In this document: positions 1 to 11,721 of the stretch, piece by piece | Layout of the letters: each line of letters begins with the position of its first letter | Numbering within the stretch: position 1 is the stretch's first letter | DNA from: Kosakonia oryzae | GTDB lineage: Bacteria > Pseudomonadota > Gammaproteobacteria > Enterobacterales > Enterobacteriaceae | NCBI RefSeq assembly: GCF_001658025.2 | Contig: NZ_CP014007.2 | Span: 1-64,000 of the forward strand | Direction: 5' to 3' | Length of the DNA stretch: 64,000 bases | The notes under the pieces: generated by a model | What the model saw: the letters and a program-made list of their open reading frames with translations, nothing else | Databases searched by the model: none | What the model was told of the DNA's origin: nothing | Position numbers and translations under genes: made by a program

Positions 1-1398
1 GTGTCACTTTCGCTTTGGCAGCAGTGTCTTGCCCGATTGCAGGATGAGTTACCAGCCACAGAATTTAGTATGTGGATACGCCCATTGCAGGCGGAACTGA
101 GCGATAACACGCTGGCACTGTACGCGCCAAACCGTTTTGTGCTCGATTGGGTAAGAGATAAATATCTTAATAATATCAATGGGCTGCTGAATGAGTTCTG
201 CGGCCCGGATGCCCCACAGCTGCGTTTTGAGGTGGGTTCCCGTCCGGTCAGCCAGTCGCTGAAAGAACCTGCGACAGTCTCTGCGCCCGCTCAGGCGGCG
301 CAGGTCGTCGTTCAGCGCGCAGCGCCAGCGGCGCGTCCAGGCTGGGACAATGTTCCTGCGCCGGCAGAGCCGACCTACCGTTCCAACGTTAATGTGAAAC
401 ATACCTTTGATAACTTCGTCGAAGGTAAATCCAACCAGCTGGCCCGCGCGGCGGCTCGCCAGGTTGCGGATAACCCCGGCGGCGCCTATAACCCGCTGTT
501 TTTATATGGCGGTACAGGTCTGGGTAAAACGCACCTGCTGCATGCGGTGGGTAACGGCATTGTGGCGCGAAAGCCGAATGCCAAAGTGGTGTATATGCAC
601 TCCGAGCGCTTTGTCCAGGACATGGTAAAAGCCCTGCAAAACAATGCGATCGAAGAGTTTAAACGCTACTACCGCTCCGTTGATGCCCTGCTGATTGACG
701 ATATTCAATTCTTTGCCAATAAAGAACGATCCCAGGAAGAGTTTTTCCACACCTTTAACGCGCTGCTGGAAGGCAATCAGCAGATCATCCTCACATCGGA
801 TCGCTATCCGAAAGAGATCAACGGCGTTGAGGATCGTTTAAAATCCCGCTTTGGCTGGGGTTTAACGGTAGCGATCGAGCCACCGGAACTGGAAACCCGC
901 GTTGCGATCCTGATGAAAAAAGCAGATGAAAACGATATTCGTCTGCCGGGCGAAGTGGCTTTCTTTATTGCCAAGCGCCTACGCTCGAACGTGCGTGAGC
1001 TGGAAGGGGCGCTGAACCGCGTGATTGCCAATGCCAATTTCACTGGTCGTGCGATCACCATCGATTTTGTCCGTGAAGCGTTGCGCGATCTGCTGGCGCT
1101 ACAGGAAAAACTGGTCACCATCGACAATATTCAAAAGACAGTGGCCGAGTACTACAAGATCAAGGTTGCGGATCTTCTCTCGAAGCGTCGATCCCGTTCG
1201 GTAGCCCGTCCGCGCCAGATGGCGATGGCGCTGGCAAAGGAGCTGACTAACCATAGCCTGCCGGAAATCGGTGATGCTTTTGGTGGTCGCGACCATACTA
1301 CCGTGCTGCATGCCTGCCGTAAGATTGAGCAGTTGCGTGAAGAAAGCCATGATATCAAAGAAGATTTTTCCAATTTAATCAGAACATTATCTTCGTGA
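1..1398 (+). CDS. dnaA: Chromosomal replication initiator protein DnaA
   Basis: DnaA binds DnaA boxes at oriC, melts the origin and loads DnaB helicase. The 465-residue product has all four domains: an N-terminal oligomerisation domain (about 1-80), an Ala/Pro-rich linker (about 85-125), an AAA+ core with Walker A GGTGLGKT at 170-177 and Walker B LLIDD at 230-234, and the C-terminal DNA-binding domain with the DnaA signature DHTTVLH near 431-437. It starts with GTG at the first base of the window, so its promoter and ribosome-binding site lie outside. dnaN follows after 4 bases, the standard dnaA-dnaN-recF arrangement. Confidence 0.99.
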   Translation: MSLSLWQQCLARLQDELPATEFSMWIRPLQAELSDNTLALYAPNRFVLDWVRDKYLNNINGLLNEFCGPDAPQLRFEVGSRPVSQSLKEPATVSAPAQAAQVVVQRAAPAARPGWDNVPAPAEPTYRSNVNVKHTFDNFVEGKSNQLARAAARQVADNPGGAYNPLFLYGGTGLGKTHLLHAVGNGIVARKPNAKVVYMHSERFVQDMVKALQNNAIEEFKRYYRSVDALLIDDIQFFANKERSQEEFFHTFNALLEGNQQIILTSDRYPKEINGVEDRLKSRFGWGLTVAIEPPELETRVAILMKKADENDIRLPGEVAFFIAKRLRSNVRELEGALNRVIANANFTGRAITIDFVREALRDLLALQEKLVTIDNIQKTVAEYYKIKVADLLSKRRSRSVARPRQMAMALAKELTNHSLPEIGDAFGGRDHTTVLHACRKIEQLREESHDIKEDFSNLIRTLSS

Positions 1399-1402
1399 CG
1401 CT

Positions 1403-2503
1403 ATGAAATTTACCGTTGAACGTGAACATTTATTAAAGCCGCTGCAACAGGTTAGCGGCCCATTGGGCGGTCGCCCGACGTTGCCTATTCTCGGTAATCT
1501 GCTGCTTCAGGTTACTGAAGGCGCACTGTCGCTGACCGGCACCGATCTTGAAATGGAGATGGTAGCGCGCGTTGCGCTGGTTCAGCCGCATGAACAGGGC
1601 GCAACCACGGTACCGGCGCGTAAATTCTTCGACATCTGTCGCGGTCTGCCGGAAGGTGCGGAAATCGCCGTGCAGCTGGAAGGCGAGCGTATGCTGATCC
1701 GTTCCGGGCGCAGCCGTTTCTCGTTATCCACGCTGCCCGCTGCGGACTTCCCGAATCTGGACGACTGGCAAAGCGAAGTGGAGTTCACGCTGCCGCAGGC
1801 CACAATGAAGCGCCTGATCGAAGCGACCCAGTTCTCCATGGCGCATCAGGATGTACGTTACTACTTAAACGGCATGCTGTTTGAAACCGAAGGCGAAGAG
1901 CTGCGTACCGTGGCCACTGACGGCCACCGTCTGGCGGTCTGTTCAATGCCGATTGGCGAATCGCTGCCGAACCATTCGGTGATCGTGCCGCGTAAAGGCG
2001 TGATTGAGTTGATGCGTATGCTCGATGGTGGCGATACGCCGCTGCGCGTGCAAATTGGCAGCAATAATATCCGTGCGCACGTCGGTGATTTCATCTTTAC
2101 TTCCAAGCTGGTTGATGGCCGTTTTCCGGATTATCGTCGCGTATTGCCGAAGAACCCGGACAAAACGCTGGAAGCGGGTTGCGATTCGCTCAAGCAGGCG
2201 TTTGCCCGTGCGGCGATCCTCTCCAACGAGAAGTTCCGTGGTGTGCGTCTGTATGTCAGTGAGAACCAGATCAAAATCACCGCCAACAACCCGGAGCAGG
2301 AAGAAGCCGAAGAGTTTCTCGATGTCACCTACGCTGGCAGCGAAATGGAAATCGGCTTTAACGTCAGCTATGTGCTGGACGTCCTGAATGCGCTGAAATG
2401 TGAGAACGTGCGTATTCTGCTGACGGATTCAGTGTCCAGCGTGCAGATTGAAGATGCGGCCAGTCAAAGCGCAGCCTATGTCGTCATGCCAATGCGTCTT
2501 TAG
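1403..2503 (+). CDS. dnaN: DNA polymerase III beta subunit (sliding clamp)
   Basis: The beta clamp forms a dimeric ring around DNA that tethers DNA polymerase III and other partners. The 366-residue length is that of the E. coli protein. The start (MKFTVEREHLLKPLQQV) and the C-terminal partner-binding pocket ending in VMPMRL are the family's usual ends. It begins 4 bases after dnaA and is almost certainly co-transcribed with it. Unlike E. coli, where recF abuts dnaN, 145 bases containing a large imperfect palindrome separate its stop from recF. Confidence 0.99.
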   Translation: MKFTVEREHLLKPLQQVSGPLGGRPTLPILGNLLLQVTEGALSLTGTDLEMEMVARVALVQPHEQGATTVPARKFFDICRGLPEGAEIAVQLEGERMLIRSGRSRFSLSTLPAADFPNLDDWQSEVEFTLPQATMKRLIEATQFSMAHQDVRYYLNGMLFETEGEELRTVATDGHRLAVCSMPIGESLPNHSVIVPRKGVIELMRMLDGGDTPLRVQIGSNNIRAHVGDFIFTSKLVDGRFPDYRRVLPKNPDKTLEAGCDSLKQAFARAAILSNEKFRGVRLYVSENQIKITANNPEQEEAEEFLDVTYAGSEMEIGFNVSYVLDVLNALKCENVRILLTDSVSSVQIEDAASQSAAYVVMPMRL

Positions 2504-2510
2504 TGTTTAA

Positions 2511-2630
2511 AGGGGCTGGTTTACTTGCCATTTCGCCTCCCGGCAGTGCTCGAAATGCTCACGTACTTCGTGTACGCTCCGCTTTCTGCGCGCTGGCGGT
2601 AGACGAACTGGCTGCGACACTCACGCCCCT
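2511..2630. repeat. Imperfect palindromic element between dnaN and recF
   Basis: Non-coding block of about 120 bases. The ends are inverted (AGGGGC at 2511-2516, GCCCCT at 2625-2630). The reverse complement of the right half closely resembles the left half over about 40 bases, both beginning GCCA.TTCG.CT.CCG. The two halves meet at a CGTAC-TTCGT-GTACG hairpin near 2572-2586. It should fold into one long stem-loop. It resembles dispersed palindromic (REP/MITE-like) repeats of enterobacteria, but I cannot name the family. Confidence 0.6.
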
Positions 2631-2648
2631 GGACTGAAGTACTGAACT

Positions 2649-6165
<3,517 letters not shown>

Positions 6166-6177
6166 CGGCTCGCGGGC

Positions 6178-6250
6178 CAAATTATAGGCCGGGTAAACGC
6201 AGATCCAGCCGGCGACAAGCGCCTGATGGCGCTGTGCTTATCAGGCCTGG
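6178..6250. repeat. REP/BIME-type palindromic repeat
   Basis: The stretch GCCTGATGGCGCTGTGCTTA followed by TCAGGCCT (6221-6249) is a classic enterobacterial REP half-palindrome. The segment before it (GCCGGGTAAACG) looks like part of the opposite unit. It sits downstream of gyrB, where REP elements are common. Confidence 0.75.
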
Positions 6251-6277
6251 AGGCTAAATCCTCCGTTTTATCGCGCA

Positions 6278-6301
6278 AAAGGGGAATCCCGGTTCCCCTT
6301 T
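6278..6301 (+). terminator. Rho-independent terminator of gyrB
   Basis: Perfect 9-bp stem AAAGGGGAA / TTCCCCTTT with loop TCCCGG. It follows the gyrB stop by about 110 bases and is followed by a pyrimidine-rich tract. Confidence 0.75.
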
Positions 6302-6388
6302 CTATCCCCCTTTTAACCCCGTTGCGCTGCTGTTTTTTGAGCGGAATCGCGTTAGCATGGGTCCTGAAAAATCTCATCAGGGGATCTC

Positions 6389-7201
6389 ATGGCTATAAAA
6401 CTTATTGCAATCGATATGGACGGCACGCTGCTGCTGCCCGATCACACCATCTCTCCCGCTGTTAAAAATGCTATCGCCGCTGCGCGCGAGCGCGGTATTA
6501 ACGTGGTGCTGACCACGGGCCGACCGTATGCAGGCGTTCACAGCTACATGAAAGAGCTGCATATGGAGCGGGAAGGTGATTATTGCATCACTTACAACGG
6601 TGCTTTGGTACAGAACGCCAGCGACGGCAGTACGGTGGCGCAAACGACGTTGAGCTATGATGATTACCGCTATCTGGAGAAACTCTCCCGCGAAGTCGGT
6701 TCCCATTTCCACGCCCTTGATCGCAATACGCTTTACACCGCAAACCGGGACATTAGCTACTACACGGTGCACGAATCTTACGTGGCAACGATTCCGCTGG
6801 TGTTCTGCGAGGCGGAAAAGATGGATCCCGCAACGCAGTTCCTCAAAGTGATGATGATTGATGATCCCGTTATTCTCGATCAGGCTATTGCCCGCATCCC
6901 GCAGGAAGTGAAAGAGAAGTATACCGTGCTGAAAAGTGCGCCGTACTTCCTCGAAATTCTGGATAAACGCGTCAATAAAGGCACCGGTGTGAAATCCCTT
7001 GCCGAGGCGCTGAATATCAAGCAGGACGAGATCATGGCGATTGGCGATCAGGAAAATGACATCGCAATGATCGAATATGCCGGCATGGGTGTGGCGATGG
7101 ATAACGCCATTCCATCTGTGAAAGAAATCGCGAACTTTGTCACCAAATCCAACCTTGAAGACGGCGTTGCTTACGCCATCGAGAAATTTGCCCTGAACTA
7201 A
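6389..7201 (+). CDS. yidA: Sugar-phosphatase YidA (Cof-type HAD family)
   Basis: Mg-dependent haloacid-dehalogenase-superfamily phosphatase acting on small phosphorylated metabolites; in E. coli the substrates are sugar phosphates. The 270-residue length and opening (MAIKLIAIDMDGTLL, nucleophile Asp9 and general acid Asp11 in DxDGT) are those of YidA. The Cof C2-type cap lies in the middle, and motif IV GDQENDIAMIEYAG binds the metal near residue 215. It lies immediately after gyrB as in relatives. A near-perfect inverted repeat (7212-7238, no T-tract) follows. Confidence 0.96.
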   Translation: MAIKLIAIDMDGTLLLPDHTISPAVKNAIAAARERGINVVLTTGRPYAGVHSYMKELHMEREGDYCITYNGALVQNASDGSTVAQTTLSYDDYRYLEKLSREVGSHFHALDRNTLYTANRDISYYTVHESYVATIPLVFCEAEKMDPATQFLKVMMIDDPVILDQAIARIPQEVKEKYTVLKSAPYFLEILDKRVNKGTGVKSLAEALNIKQDEIMAIGDQENDIAMIEYAGMGVAMDNAIPSVKEIANFVTKSNLEDGVAYAIEKFALN

Positions 7202-7211
7202 GCGATTCTCG

Positions 7212-7238
7212 CAGGCAGGAGCGCATTGCTCTTGCCTG
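7212..7238. repeat. Inverted repeat after yidA
   Basis: CAGGCAGGAGC and GCTCTTGCCTG pair over 11 bp with one mismatch around a 5-base loop. No U-tract follows, so it may be an mRNA 3'-end stabiliser rather than an intrinsic terminator. Confidence 0.4.
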
Positions 7239-7316
7239 TAGCCTTCCGAATCGTAGTCATTTTCCCACGGATCCATTACTCTGAAGCGCTTACTCCGCTT
7301 CCGGGTCTATCCGCTA

Positions 7317-8543
7317 ATGAAACAACTCACCTTCGCTGCGCGTCACCATCAACTGACCAATATTCATAGCTGGACACCAGACAGCCAGTGGCTGGTTTTC
7401 GATGTTCGCCCTTCCGGTGCATCGTTTACCGGGAAAACCATTGAGCGTGTCAATGTGCACAGCGGTGAGGTTGAAGTGCTGTATACCGCAAGGGACGGCG
7501 CGCATGTCGGCGTGGTGACGGTCAGCCCACAAGCGGAAAAATATGTTTTTATCCATGGCCCGGAAAACCCTGACGACAACTGGCAGTATGATTTTCACCA
7601 TCGCCGGGGCGTTATTACGGAAAAGGGAGTGACGCGGAATCTGGATGCGCTGGATATCACCGCGCCTTACACGCCGGGCGCATTGCGCGGCGGTACGCAC
7701 GTGCATGTGTTCAGCCCGAACGGTGAAAACGTCAGCTTTACCTATAACGACCACGTTATGCATGCGCTTTCTCCGGCAAAAGATCTACGTAACGTCGGCG
7801 TTGCGGTGCCGTTTGGTCCGGTAACGCCGCCCTGCACCCATCCGCGTGAATATGGCGGCAGCCATTGGTGCGTACTGATCAGTCGTACAACATCCACGCC
7901 CGTGCCGGGCAGCAACGATATTAATCGTGCTTACGAAGAGGGATGGGTTGGCAATGACAGGCTGGCGTTCATTGGCGATACGCTTTCGGCTGGTGGTGAA
8001 AAAGTGCCGGAGTTGTTTATCGTTGCGCTGCCTGGCGATGAACAAGGCTGGAAAACCGCAGGTGATGCGCCGTTGGCAGGCAGCGAACAAACCCTGCCTG
8101 CGCCGCCAAAAGGCGTGGTGCAAAAACGTCTGACATTCACGCACCAACGCCGTTATCCTGGCTTAGTGAACGTGCCGCGCCACTGGGTACGCAGCAATTC
8201 GCAGGCCACACAGATTGCATTTCTGATGCGTGATGAGCGCGGTATCGTGCAGTTGTGGTTGATAAGCCCGGACGGCGGTGAACCGCGCCAGTTAACCTTT
8301 ACCGCCAGCGGTATCCAGTCGGCATTTAACTGGCATCCCTCTGGCAGTGCGCTGGGATTTGTACTGGAAAACCGCATTGCGCTATGCGATGCCGGGAGCG
8401 GCAACATCACCTTTTTGACATCCGATCACGCAAATCCGCCTTCTGCCGATGCCGTGGTGTTTTCACCGGACGGGAAGCTGATCGCCTGGATGGAAGAGGT
8501 GGAGGGTTTCCGCCAACTTTGGATGACAGAAACCGGACTATAA
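7317..8543 (+). CDS. yidR: YidR family protein (DUF3748, beta-propeller-like)
   Basis: Uncharacterised enterobacterial protein of 408 residues, recognised by its opening (MKQLTFAARHHQLTNIHSW) and by its position beside yidQ-ibpA-ibpB. The repeating pattern 'SPDG/SPNG...LxF...' (FSPNGENVSFT, SPDGGEPRQLTF, FSPDGKLIAWMEE) looks like TolB/WD-type beta-propeller blades. There is no signal peptide, so it is probably cytoplasmic. The reaction or partner is unknown. It is convergent with yidQ, one base apart. Confidence 0.9.
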   Translation: MKQLTFAARHHQLTNIHSWTPDSQWLVFDVRPSGASFTGKTIERVNVHSGEVEVLYTARDGAHVGVVTVSPQAEKYVFIHGPENPDDNWQYDFHHRRGVITEKGVTRNLDALDITAPYTPGALRGGTHVHVFSPNGENVSFTYNDHVMHALSPAKDLRNVGVAVPFGPVTPPCTHPREYGGSHWCVLISRTTSTPVPGSNDINRAYEEGWVGNDRLAFIGDTLSAGGEKVPELFIVALPGDEQGWKTAGDAPLAGSEQTLPAPPKGVVQKRLTFTHQRRYPGLVNVPRHWVRSNSQATQIAFLMRDERGIVQLWLISPDGGEPRQLTFTASGIQSAFNWHPSGSALGFVLENRIALCDAGSGNITFLTSDHANPPSADAVVFSPDGKLIAWMEEVEGFRQLWMTETGL

Positions 8544-8544
8544 A

Positions 8545-8874
8545 TCAGGGAGCCGGCATGGGCGCTGGCGGGATCACTGAGTTGGTTGCCAGGTTTGCCT
8601 GTTCGCTCTTTTCAACCCGCGATTTGATGGAATCATCCTTGCGGAAGAGATCCCACGGCAGCAGTAAGGTATCCATGACGGCGGTAAAAGGCATATCCAG
8701 CACCACCAGCGATTTGGTGCCAATACCAGTATCATCATCGGAAAGCATGGCCGAACTGGCGCGCGTTCCAGGATAAACCCCTTCTTTGCCGCCCGTATGC
8801 GACATGACGCTTGAGCAACCTGACAACATCATTCCGTAGAGCAAAACAGAAACTATAAGCGTTGTTTTCATCAT
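8545..8874 (-). CDS. yidQ: YidQ lipoprotein (DUF1375)
   Basis: Small predicted lipoprotein of 109 residues. The hydrophobic signal ends in the lipobox GMMLSGC, with lipid-modified Cys20 counting from the first Met. A second in-frame ATG is the next codon, so the start is uncertain by one residue. DUF1375 members are found next to ibpA in enterobacteria and have no assigned function. It is divergent from ibpA with about 310 bases between them. Confidence 0.92.
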   Translation of the reverse strand: MMKTTLIVSVLLYGMMLSGCSSVMSHTGGKEGVYPGTRASSAMLSDDDTGIGTKSLVVLDMPFTAVMDTLLLPWDLFRKDDSIKSRVEKSEQANLATNSVIPPAPMPAP

Positions 8875-9051
8875 CGATTAATCATCGTTGTTTGTCGTTT
8901 GAATGCTACTCAGGCGGTTATAGCCTCCCTTTTGGGAAAGAGATAGCATTCGGGTTCCGCTCTGTGGCGGTACTCGCACTTTGTCCTTTTGTGCTGTGAT
9001 CCCAGTCTATGCATTGCGCCAGAAAGTGCAAAAAAAAGTCGGTGTTCTGCC

Positions 9052-9079
9052 CTTGAAATCTGACCCGTCAGCCCTATTT
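9052..9079 (+). promoter_or_regulatory. Sigma32 heat-shock promoter of ibpAB
   Basis: -35 CTTGAAA (9052-9058) and -10 CCCTATTT (9072-9079), separated by 13 bases, match the sigma32 pattern CTTGAAA-N11-16-CCCCATNT almost exactly. It lies about 107 bases upstream of ibpA, which is known to be heat-shock controlled. Confidence 0.88.
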
Positions 9080-9087
9080 TAGGAATG

Positions 9088-9186
9088 TAACCACAAAAAC
9101 ACGCCGGAAGGGTGCTAGGTTACGGTAACGGCCTGTCCCTTGTGGAAGGCATGGAAAAATCTCGCTGATTTCAGGAGCTTTTAAGT
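9088..9186 (+). promoter_or_regulatory. Probable ROSE-type RNA thermometer in the ibpA leader
   Basis: The roughly 100-base leader ends in a short hairpin in which TCGCT (near 9163) faces the ribosome-binding sequence AGGAGC (near 9174). This is the conserved UYGCU/AGGA pairing of ROSE elements known for E. coli ibpA. Upstream stretches (GTTACGGTAAC) could form the preceding hairpins. Assignment is by motif and position; the full fold was not computed. Confidence 0.65.
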
Positions 9187-9600
9187 ATGCGTAATTTCGA
9201 TCTCTCCCCGCTTTATCGTTCAGCTATTGGTTTTGACCGCCTGTTTAATCTGCTGGAAAACAACCAGAACCAGAGCAATGGCGGTTACCCTCCGTACAAC
9301 GTTGAATTAGTGGATGAAAACCACTACCGCATCGCCATTGCTGTGGCCGGTTTCGCTGAGAGCGAACTGGAAATCACCGCGCAGGACAACCTGCTGGTGG
9401 TGAAAGGCTCCCACAGTGACGAGCAAAAAGAGCGTACTTACCTCTATCAGGGCATTGCCGAGCGCAACTTCGAACGCAAATTCCAGCTGGCGGAAAATAT
9501 TCACGTCAATGGCGCCAACCTGGTGAACGGCCTGCTCTATATCGATCTGGAACGCGTGATCCCGGAAGAGAAAAAACCGCGTCGCATCGAAATTAACTAA
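9187..9600 (+). CDS. ibpA: Small heat-shock protein IbpA
   Basis: ATP-independent holdase that coats aggregating proteins with IbpB for later refolding by ClpB and DnaK. The 137 residues begin [20 protein letters not shown] as in E. coli IbpA. The alpha-crystallin domain spans about residues 35-125, with the conserved AVAGF motif and a C-terminal IxI-type tail (RRIEIN). It is expressed from the sigma32 promoter and thermometer just upstream; ibpB follows 111 bases later in the same transcription unit. Confidence 0.98.
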   Translation: MRNFDLSPLYRSAIGFDRLFNLLENNQNQSNGGYPPYNVELVDENHYRIAIAVAGFAESELEITAQDNLLVVKGSHSDEQKERTYLYQGIAERNFERKFQLAENIHVNGANLVNGLLYIDLERVIPEEKKPRRIEIN

Positions 9601-9689
9601 TTGTTCCGGGTCGCCATTGGCGGCCTGGTCCCGACATGCTCGCCGACAGGGGGCATATGTGAGCCATTGTGCTCGCAGGTACTCACTCG

Positions 9690-9703
9690 CTTCTTAGAAG
9701 GAG
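9690..9703 (+). promoter_or_regulatory. Possible thermometer hairpin over the ibpB ribosome-binding site
   Basis: CTTC (9690-9693) can pair with GAAG (9697-9700), which overlaps the Shine-Dalgarno AAGGAG (9698-9703) of ibpB. A temperature-sensitive hairpin masking ibpB is known in E. coli; here it is suggested only by this short complementarity. Confidence 0.4.
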
Positions 9704-9711
9704 AAACACTC

Positions 9712-10140
9712 ATGCGTAACTATGATTTATCCCCGATTCTTCGTCAGTGGATTGGCTTCGACAAACTGGCTAACGCCCTGCAAAGCACCGCTGAACAACA
9801 GTCTTTCCCTCCTTACAACATTGAGAAAGGCGACGATAACCACTACCGCATCACCCTTGCGCTGGCCGGTTTCCGCCAGGAAGAGCTGGATATTCAGCTG
9901 GAAAATAACCGCCTGACCATTAAAGGCACGCCGGAAAAACCGGCCAACGAGCCAAAATGGTTACATCAGGGGCTGGTGATACAGCCGTTCAGCCTGAGCT
10001 TTACGCTGGCCGACTTTATGGAAGTTTCCGGCGCGACCTTTACCAACGGTTTGTTGCATATCGATCTGCTGCGGAACGTGCCGGAAAGCGCAGCGCCGCA
10101 ACGCATTGCCATCAGCAATCGCCCTGCGTTAAATAGCTAA
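9712..10140 (+). CDS. ibpB: Small heat-shock protein IbpB
   Basis: Partner of IbpA in small heat-shock assemblies. The start is set at the ATG at 9712: it gives 142 residues, the E. coli length, the family opening [20 protein letters not shown], and an AAGGAG site 8 bases upstream. The frame is open further upstream but that part has no homology to the family. The alpha-crystallin domain contains [15 protein letters not shown], and the tail ends in [14 protein letters not shown] strong terminator follows 13 bases after the stop. Confidence 0.97.
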   Translation: MRNYDLSPILRQWIGFDKLANALQSTAEQQSFPPYNIEKGDDNHYRITLALAGFRQEELDIQLENNRLTIKGTPEKPANEPKWLHQGLVIQPFSLSFTLADFMEVSGATFTNGLLHIDLLRNVPESAAPQRIAISNRPALNS

Positions 10141-10153
10141 CGGCTACAGAACA

Positions 10154-10177
10154 AAAGGCTCCGCATGCGGAGCCTTT
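10154..10177. terminator. Rho-independent terminator of ibpAB (bidirectional)
   Basis: Perfect 11-bp stem AAAGGCTCCGC / GCGGAGCCTTT with a 2-base AT centre, followed by ATTGTTT on the plus strand. It ends ibpAB and may also serve the MFS gene arriving from the other side. Confidence 0.85.
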
Positions 10178-10182
10178 ATTGT

Positions 10183-11445
10183 TTATGCGCGAACGCGCTG
10201 CAAAAAACGCTGCCGCCAGGGTTTGAGCACGAAAAAGGCCAACAGCGCGCAGAGAATATCAAGCGTGATGGCGCAGCCAAACACCAGATTCCAGCTTCCC
10301 GTTTGTTGATACATCAGCGCCGCCAGCGGTCCGCCAAAGATGGAACCAATCCCCTGCGAAATATAGAGCCAGCCGTAGTTCGTCGTTGCATGCTGCGTAC
10401 CGAAGGTATCGGTGAGCGTGGCAGGGAAAAGTGAAAAAATCTCGCCCCAGCCGAAAAAAACCACCCCGGAGAGCAGAACAAACAGCAGCGGATCGTCTTT
10501 GCACAACAACCACAGCGCCATCGCGCAGCCTTCCAGACCAAAAGCGATAAACATCATATTTTCGCGACCGATGCGGTCAGAAATATAACCGCACACCGGG
10601 CGCGTCAGCCCGTTCATAAAGCGGTCGATGGTCATCGCCAGCGGCAGCGCTGCCACGCCCATTACGGTCACCGCGGTAATACCAAAATCTTCGGCGAAAA
10701 TCGCCATCTGTGACGTGACCATCAGGCCGGATGTGGACATCATGGTCATCATGACAAACATCAGCCAGAACAGCGGTTTGCGTAGCATCTCGCCAGGGGA
10801 AAAACTCTTATCACTCATCGCCAGGCTGCTATTGATCTCCTGGGTGTTGAGCGTCTGCGGCGCGCGTAGCCCCTGGCTGGCGATAAAACCAATGACCGCC
10901 ATTACCAGCCCGAACTGCCAGAGCGTGTTTTCCAGCCCTTTCGCGGCCAGCGATTGTGTGACCGGAAAAGTGGTCAGAATCGCGCCCATGCCGTAGCCCG
11001 CCGCCACCATCCCTGTGGCAAATCCGCGTTTTTCCGGGAACCAGCGCACCATCAGACCCACCACACCGATGTACACAATCCCGGTGCCAAGGCCGCCCAG
11101 CACACCGTAATAGAGATAAAGTTCGCCCAGGCTGCTGACGGTTGAGGTCAGCATCCAGCTTACGCCGCTCAGCACAGTACCAACGGCAATCAATCTGCGC
11201 GGGCCAAACTTATCGATTAAACGCCCCTGAAAAGGCGAGAAGAAGGTTTGCAAAATGATCAGCAGGGAAAAAGTGAGCTGAATTTCCGCCAGCGGAACGT
11301 TCAGCTTTGCCATAAAGGGTCGCGTAAACAGCGCCCAGACATATTGCGGGCTGGAGATGGAGATCATACACAGCAAACCCAGAGCTAACTGGCTCCACTT
11401 TTTCTGGCTGGTAACCACTACGTGAGTCAGTGTTGTATTTGTCAT
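10183..11445 (-). CDS. MFS transporter, oxalate:formate antiporter (OxlT)-like family
   Basis: Twelve-helix major-facilitator permease of 420 residues from the ATG at 11445, which has GGGGG six bases upstream; the frame is open 7 codons further but without a ribosome site. The pattern with RLIDKFGPRRLI between helices 2 and 3, and GIVYIGVVGLMVRWFPEKRGFATG in helices 4-5, is that of the OxlT/monocarboxylate branch. The substrate cannot be read from sequence. An oxalate decarboxylase gene at 28.8-30.0 kb makes oxalate/formate exchange a reasonable but unproven guess. Confidence 0.85.
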   Translation of the reverse strand: MTNTTLTHVVVTSQKKWSQLALGLLCMISISSPQYVWALFTRPFMAKLNVPLAEIQLTFSLLIILQTFFSPFQGRLIDKFGPRRLIAVGTVLSGVSWMLTSTVSSLGELYLYYGVLGGLGTGIVYIGVVGLMVRWFPEKRGFATGMVAAGYGMGAILTTFPVTQSLAAKGLENTLWQFGLVMAVIGFIASQGLRAPQTLNTQEINSSLAMSDKSFSPGEMLRKPLFWLMFVMMTMMSTSGLMVTSQMAIFAEDFGITAVTVMGVAALPLAMTIDRFMNGLTRPVCGYISDRIGRENMMFIAFGLEGCAMALWLLCKDDPLLFVLLSGVVFFGWGEIFSLFPATLTDTFGTQHATTNYGWLYISQGIGSIFGGPLAALMYQQTGSWNLVFGCAITLDILCALLAFFVLKPWRQRFLQRVRA

Positions 11446-11721
11446 GTCGCCCCCTGTTTTTAACAAAAGTGGGCTATTGCATTAACTATGCCATAACCTT
11501 TTGTTGTCTCTGACATTCCCGGAATGCTTAGCAGGCGCACGGTTTTTTCCGCCTGTGTCGTCACAAGGGGGGCTTTTGTTCAGGGCAATCGTTTTCTGCT
11601 GGTGCAATCTGCGCCACATTCTGAAGCAAAGAAATCCCATACACTTTATAGGGTGTAACCTATACAGCTATTACGTGTTCTGCCAAACTTCCTTGCAGTC
11701 ATCATGTACAGGGAAAAGATC

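Noticed and set aside
6377-7276. Minus-strand open frame covering yidA (299 codons)
   Set aside because: Antisense to a clear HAD phosphatase gene; its composition is a mirror of yidA codons.
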